Positions 55,452-64,000 of a stretch of DNA of 64,000 nucleotides are shown here, piece after piece. Numbering within the stretch: the first letter of the stretch is position 1; every line of letters begins with the position of its first letter. The position numbers and the translations under genes are program-made. The notes beneath the pieces are model-generated. The model saw only the letters and a list, made by a program, of their open reading frames with translations. It was not told the origin of the DNA and did no database searches. The DNA comes from Larix kaempferi (taxonomy: Eukaryota; Streptophyta; Pinopsida; Pinales; Pinaceae). The DNA lies in contig BSBM01000643.1 of the NCBI GenBank assembly GCA_027924585.1, positions 20,075,001 through 20,139,000 on the forward strand. The letters are read 5' to 3'.

Positions 55452-56600
55452 CCTCAATGGAGATTTATAGGAATAAGTACATACATGTATCAACCACATG
55501 GTTTTCAAGTTTCTAGGAAATAACATTTGTCATGTTGATTGAAGAAAGATCTCTATGGCTTAAAATAGGCACCCATAGCATAGTACATCAAAATTGACAA
55601 GTGTTTGGTTGAGCAGGGGTTCTAATGGAGTCCTTCAAATTCCAATATTTACATTAAAATCATTGGATATGATGTAATTGTTATGCTGATATATGTGGAT
55701 GACATCACCATCACAAGTAGTGAGGCATGGGAAATATCAGAAGTAAAGTCCAATTTATGTGCAACTTTTGACATGACTAACTTAAGCTTCCTACATTATT
55801 GCTTAGGTGTAGAAGTTTCACAATTAGATAAACATATTTTTGTTTCACAAACATAGTATGCAAAAATTTGTTAGACAAGTTCAAGATGGTAAATTGCAAA
55901 ACATCATCTACACCTACGCAAAAAGTGTTGAAACTTTTAAGCCAATACTGATTCTAAGGAAATTAATGAATCAATCTATAGGAAAATATGGGGTATATTT
56001 ATCTATATTATTACCACTAGACTTAAACTGAGTTTTGTTTTCAGCTACATCTCACGATTTATGACCATTCCAAAAGTAGAACATTAGACAGTAGAAAAAA
56101 TAATGCTACAATATGTGAAAGGAACACTAGATTTTGTCATTCAATATGGTAGACACAAATAATCTCATTTGTGTGGTTATTACAGATTCAGGTTGGGTAG
56201 GATCAATGGATAGCATCAAATCCACATTAGGCTATGTTTTTTGTCTTGATATTAGAGCAGTTACATGGACCAACAAGAAGCAACATGTTGTTTTTCTTTC
56301 TTCAACCAAAGCAGAATATCGAGTAGCAGTGAAAGAAGTATGTGAAGAGATTTGGCTTAGACATATGCCCATAGATATGAAGATCCAACAAAACAAGCTT
56401 ACCCTATTGTACTGTGATAATCAAAGAGTCCTTAAAATGGCAAAGAATCCATTCTTCCATGGCCATACCAAACATGTTGATGTTCATTGTCACTTCATCC
56501 AACAACTTGTATAAGATGGAACAATTGAGTTTCAATAATGTCTTGTAGAGGATCAAACTGGAGACGTTCTCACCAAGTCTTTAGGTGCAAAAAATTGTAA
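55452..56600 (+). pseudogene. RT and RNase H of copia element C, broken
   Basis: RT resumes with LNGDL (55452 on), MVFKFLG, then LYGLK, CLVEQGF, SPSNSNIYIKIIGYDVIVML and the catalytic YVDD at 55692-55703, FDMTNLSFLHYCLGVEVSQL. RNase H: VTWTNKKQHVVFLSSTKAEY (about 56262-56321), LLYCDNQRVLKMAKNPFFHG (about 56406-56465), TKHVDVHCHFIQQLV, DQTGDVLTKSLGAK (about 56552-56593). More than ten stops. The usual copia D of the first RNase H motif lies in an eroded segment (DSGW near 56185). Confidence 0.8.
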
Positions 56601-56640
56601 AATTTAGGGACAAATTTGGTGTATTTTGTAGAATGACCAT

Positions 56641-56650
56641 TAAGGGAGGG
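56641..56650 (+). other. polypurine tract of element C
   Basis: TAAGGGAGGG directly before the TGTGAG start of the 3' LTR. Confidence 0.7.
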
Positions 56651-56926
56651 TGTGAGAATATAAAAGTCATCTAGACTATAGACTTAGACATATTAATAAA
56701 GTCACTTCATGAATTTAGCTTCTTTATGTTTAATTGTTGTATTAAAGTACATATAAGTCATTTTAGGGTTTATGCAATTAGGTTTTGAGTACTTAGGGTT
56801 TATGTCATCTCATTATTATAAAGAGAAGCTTGTTCTTTTCATTTCATAATAGAACCATTGCCTCTCTTTTAATTATCTCTTTGTATTATTGATTTCTTTG
56901 TGTGTTCAATTTTCATATTTTCCACA
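56651..56926 (+). repeat. 3' LTR of element C
   Basis: TGTGAGAATATAAAAGTCATC... to about TATTTTCCACA. Homologous to 28832-29084; the LTRs are short (about 255-275 bp). No matching target duplication. Confidence 0.75.
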
Positions 56927-57582
56927 TCTCACTCTCTAGGTCCATGCATAGCACATTATTATAAATTCTTTGACATCTAGCTTGAGTAAATGATCAATTC
57001 CATACTTACATAAAAATGTTGTTCATAAGTATCACTTCATAATTGATCTATTCATTTTGTCGAATCATGATTTAGAGCATTTTAAAATAGGAAAAAATCT
57101 TTAAGAAGAATGTCTCACCATCAAAATTTTATAAATTCACTTATTATTAAATTATTTGTAAGATTTAGTATTACTAAGTCGTCATCACTTTTTAAAAAAA
57201 AAATATATTCTTCAAAAGAGTCCCAAATACTTCATTCCACCTAATTGTATAAGGTTCGATGTTTCTCAATATAAGCACCTTACTATAACTGCCGATAGGT
57301 AGTATATATATTGTATTCAATTTTTGTTGACTCACTATTACTTTCTACTTTGGATAAAAAATTCTTTTAGTTTTCCTAACTCTTACATTAAATACTGGAT
57401 TTTTATTTTCCCCAAATATTCTAACTCATTTTCCTTGCATGCATTGGTTGATCACTTGGGGTCTTATTGCTAAGGCAATGATGGATTTCTTGGCATTGGG
57501 GAGACATTTAATGCCCCACCCACTTGTTCGCTGGCCATGTCATCTCACTGCCTTCACTTCATTGAATAATATATTGTTGAGC
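56927..57582. other. unassigned sequence
   Basis: Right flank of element C. No gene and no sequence matching the missing part of the element A LTR, which was looked for here. Confidence 0.4.
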
Positions 57583-57836
57583 ATTAAATGACAAACCGAA
57601 CCACCTTCATGCACCTTCCAGAACCACGTTCTTATATTAAATGACAAACCAAAATGCCTTTCTACACCTTCCTAAACCGCCATCTTGCACCTTCCTGAAC
57701 CACATTCTTATATTAAATGACAAACCAAACTGCCTTCCTACACCTTCCTAAACCGCCTTCTTGCACCTTCCTAAACTGCCTTCTTGCACCTTCCTAAACT
57801 GCCTTCTTGCACCTTCCTAAACCACCTTCTTGAACC
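57583..57836 (+). repeat. 23-bp and ~70-bp tandem repeats
   Basis: Larger units starting ATTAAATGACAAACC occur about three times (57583, 57644 and 57713). Within and after them 23-bp units of GCACCTTCCTAAACTGCCTTC are repeated, perfect or nearly so in the last three to four copies. Sits immediately upstream of a TATA-like box. Confidence 0.9.
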
Positions 57837-57844
57837 GACTCATT

Positions 57845-58140
57845 GCCCTTATATAGTTTTAAGTTTTATTTACAAACCATTAAATTGGCATTGATATTCC
57901 AAATCTTAACTGAAATGGCTGCAAAATAGTCTGGAAGTGAAGTTGAAGGTGTGCTTATGCTCAATTTGCTTCCATATGCTGATGCTGCTAAGAGTAGGAA
58001 GATATTCATTATTGCCCAATCAAGCATGAAACCTCTAATATTATGGTCAATCTCCACTCTAGTTATTTTTTATTATTATAAATGCATATGTTATATGCAT
58101 TATAAAGAAATGAAAAAGCCTCTAATATGTAGATAGCTTG
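57845..58140 (+). pseudogene. TATA-like box and short broken frame
   Basis: CTTATATAGT at about 57847 is followed about 70 bp on by an ATG at 57915 in an AAATGG context. The frame reads MAAK, a TAG, then SGSEVEGVLMLNLLPYADAA and KSRKIFIIAQSSMKPLILW before turning into a hydrophobic, simple tail ending at about 58134. The spacing is right for a plant promoter and 5' UTR, and the text is more gene-like than its surroundings. I do not recognise the protein. It may be the first exon of a dead gene or chance. Confidence 0.25.
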
Positions 58141-61100
58141 ATAAAATTCTCACTGTAAGGAAATAAATGAGTATCAAGACAAAATCTATCTCATAAAACA
58201 TTTTTTATGCCCAACTATTAGGTATTTCTTGCATGCTAATTTCCTTTGATGCATATATTACATTTAGCCTTTTTATACATGAATTTGTATACTTTGATTT
58301 TTTCCTGAGCATATGACAAAAAAACAGTAGACTATCCATGGACATTTTGTCGTGAATTTCAATTAGTTTCCATCCCAATTTTGGCAAAAGTTTCAAATTT
58401 TCCGATAAATTCAAATTTATTGTCTTCTAAGAATTTTAAATCCAAAATATTGGCCATCTTATCTCATCGTTATATCATTTTCTTTCATTGGGAATTGAAA
58501 GAGTTGCGCGATGTTTTAATTAAGGTGTCGATGTGCATTCATGCAACCCATGGCTAAATATAAGAGAGGTAGATGTCCATTATCTGTTATAATGAGGAGG
58601 GTGGTTAGTCAATGCTCTTTAGGTTTGGGTTTGTTTTTGTTTTTGCATATGAATTGACCAATATATTAGGATAGGCCTAATGACCGTGGAGATGTTTTTG
58701 GGTTGTACATGCAGTTATAAGGAAAAAAATAACATGTAGCGTTCCACTCAAGGAAACACTACTAAAATGCATGAACACATGAATGTGATTTCGGCTAAAA
58801 TAAATAGTCTTGTAATAATATGTGCCAAGTAAGAGCAATTTATATAGATGCATGTTCTTGAAGTTGATTCACAGGCCTCTTGCCAATAGTTTTTGAAAAC
58901 TAAACTTTAGCATTTTTAAAGGTTAGATATGAACTTCTTGGATGAGATTATTTGTACCTGGAGAAAGGGCGGTCTTGACAAGTTTCAATTTTTAAGTCCA
59001 GATAGGTATAATACATGAACTACACATGAAAAGAAAAATTTGTGAATTAGACGTGGGTAAAAGACAATAAAAAGAGGATCTACTATTAAAATAAGACTTA
59101 ATAGAGGAACCTTACCTAGTAAATAGAAATCCATCAACCCTAGATGAGTCCATCGCTATAAATTGCAACATATTTTCCTGTTTGTGTGTAGCTATATAGC
59201 ACAAATTAGGGTTGGTATTTTGACTCTCCAAATTTACTGTTGAAAAAATCATTTGGCTTCCATGCATTTCTAAAACTCCACATAATAATTCTTAGTAGAT
59301 TACTTTACAAACTATTGTTTGTTCTGGTATAACAAAAGATAAAACTGGGTTACCACAGAAGCTAAATCTACAACATATATAAAAATACTTCGATATACTA
59401 GTAAGAAATCAAAATACGAGCCTAAGGGGAATACCCAAAAATTTGGAACTGTAAATAGAAGCTATTGCATAAAAAAATAAGTAATGACTCTTGGCTAGCC
59501 AATAAACTTGCTTGCGACACTACAATAGCTCTCACTTAGAGCAAATAAGAATTTTGGAGCCGGACGAGACCAATTCTTTCACAATGAAACAAGGTATGCC
59601 ATGGTTGAGAAAACTTTGTTTCAATAATTTGTACCATAGCGAAGCACAACCAAGTTATTGTCAAATTCTCATAGTGAAATTCACAATACTACTACCCAAA
59701 ACAAGGAACTATATTGGAACCAAACCAAACTTTTGGCAAGAGAGCAACTAACATGGTAGTTCATACCACTTCGAGAGTATCTAAAAATGGTACACCTAGA
59801 CACCTCTTCATATCATCCTTACCACACATGTACTTTGAAGCTTCGAGATTACACTTGGTAAATCGTTTATGCAATACATCTGTTGTCTTAGTTCTCGTGT
59901 GAAATGATAGATCACTTATGCATTCGGCTTGGATGAGAATTAATGGGTCTCATCTAAGCCTTTATTTATGCTATATTATACCGAAACTATATTATTTTCT
60001 CAACCGAAATGTTGTTGAACTGGTTCCGCTTCTCAGCCGAGGTTAAACTATTTCTCTTATTAGAAAATTATTTTAGCTGGTTGGCTTTTATTCTTGCTCT
60101 AGTTCTTATCAACTTTAGGTTGAGAGGTAAGCATGTATAACTATGTAAATTAACCAATGGCCTAGTGAACATAAAAAACTTTATGTATCAAGGATTATAC
60201 TTCGATAAAAATCAATATTAAAACTATTAGTTCTTATAAGAGGTCAAATGTTAAAGTGTATTTTGTATATAGGTATAGTTAGAACGAAGCTTCAAACCTT
60301 GTTAAAGATTTAGTAAACTTTGCATTATCACAATATTTTTTAATTAATAACATTAAATACTAAAAAAACAAACATTTTAATTATATATTTATATAGTTAA
60401 ATATTTTAAATTATTATATAAATTAAATTTATTCTCCACGTTTCATAAATCTTGAACATAGTTAAAAGTCACTATTCATGTTTTCATTATAAAAAATCAT
60501 AGCTAACGAGGAAAGCGAAGGGCATCCTTAAGAAGGACGTAATGAAACGCTTAGTCAATAACACCATTACCATTACTACTTGATGTATGAAACTCTAGTT
60601 AGAAAATCACCAATAACAAATCCTTACGTGTGTAACAAACACTTATGATGGGCTCTGGTTGACCATCCTTAGACAAAGCTATGCAATCTAAAGCAATACC
60701 TCTGTAGGTAATGCACTGTTATGTAATCTTGTTTAAGAGAGGTAAATGTGTAAAAAAAACTATGAAGATGGACATAAACTACAAGACTATCCTTCCAAAT
60801 ATTCTAGATCTTTTAACAGAGAGAAAAATATTGCATTAAATTGAAAATGGAACATGAAGGCACATAGTAGTTGAGCAAAAAATGTAGCAATCACAAGATT
60901 AAATGATGATCAATTGAGAAACTTTTAGAACACCATTTGTGAATAATGAACTTAATTTTTGGGTGAAGTTTTTAAATTTTGGCTAACACCAAGCAAGTCC
61001 AGGCCCTCCATGACGTTGGATGGAAGGAATCATATTTATTCATTAGATAGGTTTTAAATGTCTCATTAATCATACCCAATCATATGGTAATGGTAAAGTC

Positions 61101-62189
61101 TGCATATCAGTGTAAAAATTCAGAAAATGGATAACGAGGGAAAATGAAAGTGTGCAAATCTTGCAAATCCTACTGCTACTTAGACTTGGACATCGCCCTT
61201 CCCCATTCTCCATTATACCTGTGTATTGATCTACTATGCAAAGACATGTAAAAACATAGACAAAATTCATCTTAATCTTTCTCAGTGTTGCTTAATTAAG
61301 GCTTAATAGGCTCACATCCATGGTTTTTTATCACATTTGAAGGATTGCGAATGCACAATAAGGATAAATCCTTATGGCATAATTATTTTCCCAATATGGC
61401 AAAAATTATCATAACCTAGTTGTTAAAGTGGTGTGAGGATAGCCATACTAGGTGCTATCCCACAAATGCATGTTGACTCATCCTAGTTATTAAGGGGTGA
61501 CACTTCAACTCTGCCATATGCCGATGGGTTTTGGGCCATTAACATGTTTCCTTTTGTATGAGGAAGACTACTCTTAACCTATCACTCCATGACCAAACTT
61601 AAGGCATGCTTATTATCACATAACAAAATATATTCATCTTAAATATAGAAATATTTTAGTAAAAATAAATTTGTCAATTTATATTTTTACACCATCGTAT
61701 TGCATTAAAAATAGGTTGCAACTAAGTCGTCATCATAATACAAAAATTGTTGTTGTCCCTTGAAGCAAAATTCAACAAAAGTATAAGTAGTATGAGTCTA
61801 GAGCACATAGATCATATTCCTTCACAAAGGATTTCCTAAAATGTTTGCTGACATAAGCCCTATAAAAGATCCCTAATATCAAAATTATTTTACACAGCAT
61901 AAGATCAAGCGAGACTAGTAAAAAACACACTTGTTGTGCACCCCATCTTAATAAACCTTGGTGGGCTATGCTTCCTGCTTCTCCAATTCTATGTTCTTTA
62001 ACATCTAATGAATTGTTTCTTCCTCTCCAAGTTTGCTAGGGACATATTAACCCATAGACATTCTAAAGTTGGAAGCTACAAATTCGAAACCCTTATTAAG
62101 ATTATCGACCATGTTCCTTAGCATAGAGAATTCCGCCTCCAAAACTTAAATTTGTCTCTTCTACTAATATAGGGTTTCCATAATCATAA
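58141..62189. other. long unassigned AT-rich stretch
   Basis: Both strands were scanned. Short frames (58205-58414, 59512-59902, 61070-61270) have no motifs I recognise. 60290-60440 is extremely AT-rich. No LTR pair, SINE boxes or tandem array was found. Old, unrecognisable transposon sequence is the likeliest content. Confidence 0.4.
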
Positions 62190-62985
62190 CATTTTGAGAA
62201 TTGCATTGGCGTTCATTTCCATAAACCTTAGTAGTGGCTAAAAATATGAATGTTATTTTGCTATTAATATAAGTCTTCATGCCTCTAAAAACTCAGTGAA
62301 TCTCTTATATGTCCCTATGGTCCCATGGTCACTAGGGCAGTCATTATCCCAATAGTTTCAAAGAAACTCAATTAAACTAAGTACAAAATACCACCCCAAA
62401 CATTGCCAATAAAAAAACAACCTTCAAGAAGGCAGATTCCTACATAAGCTCAATGGATACAGACCCTGAAAATCCCCAACTCATTGGACTAGAAGAAACT
62501 CAAAAGACTAGTGATGCCTTGGAAACATGAGAAGTAAATGAATAGAAAAGTAGTGACCAACACCTGAACACTCATAGAATAATAAAACAGGAGAACCTAC
62601 CACCTTGTTCCAATGGCAATAAAAAAAATACAACCCATAGCTACCATGAGCACAAAGGTCACCAAATTGAGAGAGAGGTTTGCTCAAAAGTTCCCCAAGG
62701 TGCCAAACATAATCCACTAAAAGAAAAATACCAACAAAACCTTTTTTTTTCAACAGGAAAAAAAAACCAATAAATTGATATTCAAGTGGAATCAAAGTTA
62801 TCAAAATATTTACATAATCCAAATAGATCCATATCTTGGAGGAATGTGCCTTCCATGGTGTAACTAAACATTTAGTAATCTAGTCTTTTAGTAACAAAGC
62901 CGAATACAAAACTTTGCTATATTTTAAAAAACCATCCAATATAGCTAGTGACATAACATGGCAATCCACAAAATACCATCAAGAA
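62190..62985 (-). other. probable 3' UTR of the LINE remnant
   Basis: Lies directly downstream (on the - strand) of the RNase H stop at 62986-62988. The 104-codon frame at 62508-62822 is rich in F, L, Y and G and has no domain. No poly(A) tail was found, so the left limit is arbitrary. Confidence 0.35.
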
Positions 62986-64000
62986 TTAATAGAAAGATAA
63001 AGATCGTGAGCTGCAAATAGTGAATTCTTTGAACTCCTCAAAGTAAATAAGACCTTCAACCATCCCAACTGCATCTTTTGACAGGTTGTTTGCTAATGAA
63101 TTTAGTTCCCTGAATATGTGCTTGATATGGAACCCGTTGAAACATTTCAACAACTTGTTGATTCTGAGACACCAGTGATCCAAGATCGAGACCTGAAGAG
63201 AAGAGGTGCCAGCTTCCCAGTCCACAATAACCTTGGAGTCTCCAAAAACTTGAATGGACATGCTATTCTTCAAAAAATAAAATTTTAACAAGCCCTAGAG
63301 AGCTAAAAGTTCAACTCTGGTATTGGAGCCCTTACCACATCCCAACCTCAATAAGTAGTAACGATTATCATTCAATTTGAGAACCATACCCCCTCTAAAA
63401 TAATCATGCTTAGCTACACCATCAAAATAACCACAAGGTAAACCTTCCACTATCTCTGGATCTTGAAGGTGATGAGGCCTTTTGATAGTTGGGCCTTTGT
63501 AGAATTCCTTATAATATGTTAATATTTTTATTCCTATTAGAGAGGAATTTTGAAGGATATCGTTAAAGCTTTTAGAGCATTTCTATATTTCCAAATACCC
63601 CTCATCATGAAGAAGGGTAGAGTTTTGTGAAGAGGAACACTCCTAATCCAAGTTACTAGATTTTCTTCCAATGTAGGGATGTTCCATCTGCCAAAAAACG
63701 TGTATCCCTTCAAGGAATTTTGACCACACTTTCTTGCAAAAGACACAATCAACAAATAGATGAAAGACACTTTCATCAACATAATTACAAAGAAGACAAA
63801 TATTTGGACATGTTATTCCCCTCTTTCTTAAATTATCCCAAGTCAGGATGCAATTCTCCAAGCAAAGCTACACAAAACACTTTACCTTTAGAGGCTAGTA
63901 CCATTTCCACATAGCACGATGCCACCAAAAAGTTTTTTAGGAGGTGGAAGTACCAGTAATAGCCTCATAAGCTTCTTTGGCAGTTACAATTCCATAATTT
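62986..64000 (-). pseudogene. 3' half of a LINE: zf-RVT zinc-binding domain and RNase H, runs off the window
   Basis: On the - strand from the right edge: TAKEAYEAITGTSTS (stop) then WWHRAMWKWY (stop), the usual start of the plant zf-RVT region. Next NCILTWDNLRKRGITCPNIC, LLCNYVDESVFHLFVDC and KKVWSKFL (about 63715-63860), where the C/H residues form a zinc site. After a frameshift come RWNIPTLEENL and MMRGIWKYRNALKA. RNase H has CGYFDGVAKHDYFRGG (first D, about 63400-63450), NTRVELLAL (E), a TAG, then VFGDSKVIVDWEAG (D, about 63225-63265) and FRELNSLANNLSKDA. The reverse transcriptase should lie to the right, outside the window. Several stops; a dead copy. Confidence 0.75.

Larger units (their letters stand above)
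28832..56926 (+). mobile_element. element C: old Ty1/copia retrotransposon, host of D, E, F and G
   Basis: Order: 5' LTR (28832-29084), PBS-like string, gag-protease-GAG_pre-integrs (29853-31163), insertion D, rest of GAG_pre-integrs and RT start (52596-52762), insertion F, rest of RT and RNase H (55452-56600), polypurine tract, 3' LTR (56651-56926). The coding text is continuous across D and F. The integrase core is missing: text jumps from the GAG_pre-integrs motif to the first RT motif near 52690. Many stops; clearly older than its guests. No target duplication was found. Confidence 0.8.

Overview
The window looks like intergenic heterochromatin from a large-genome seed plant. A gymnosperm is my best guess, because of the old, deeply nested and heavily mutated retrotransposons, the AT richness and the near absence of genes; I cannot prove the lineage. 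No intact host protein gene was found. Almost every recognisable reading frame belongs to a retrotransposon and carries stops or frameshifts. The exceptions are a short terminal-exon-like frame at the left edge and two very weak candidates near 12.7 and 57.9 kb.

Left part (1-15.9 kb): decayed fragments of non-LTR elements (a DUF4283/zinc-knuckle ORF1-like piece near 2.0-2.8 kb and an RNase H domain near 5.4-5.9 kb), decayed Gag-like frames on the + strand (6.8-10.4 kb) that abut a Ty3-type Gag on the - strand (10.4-11.25 kb), a ~1 kb minisatellite with a 12-bp period (13.44-14.49 kb), tRNA-derived SINEs and compound microsatellites.

Middle part (15.9-28.8 kb): two nested Ty1/copia elements on the - strand. 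Inner element B (19194-25809) has 597-bp LTRs, a primer-binding site, a polypurine tract and a perfect 5-bp target duplication (TCTTC). It sits inside outer element A (15879-28831), a relative with the same unusual plan: no Gag, protease or integrase, a ~2.6 kb intron-like leader, then RT-RNase H, then a 54-56-bp tandem array before the polypurine tract. Element B also carries a run of about 13 micro-hairpins whose stems differ but stay complementary.

Right-centre part (28.8-56.9 kb): a five-layer nest. Copia element C (+ strand) is split by D (Ty3-like, 31164-52595). D is split by E (Ty3/gypsy, probably Tekay/Del chromovirus type, 35342-47511, with 3.58 kb LTRs). The RT of E is split by a CpG-rich solo LTR, G (41463-41954), with a perfect CATGT target duplication. 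C is also split by a second copia, F (- strand, 52763-55451). At each break in C, D and E the host frame resumes on the other side. D ends abnormally: a truncated forward LTR is joined head-on to a complete inverted LTR, so both outer ends of D are U3 ends.

Right part (56.9-64 kb): mostly unrecognised AT-rich sequence, a 23-bp/70-bp tandem repeat beside a TATA-like box and a short broken frame, and at the right edge the 3' half of a non-LTR element on the - strand (zf-RVT zinc-binding domain plus RNase H).
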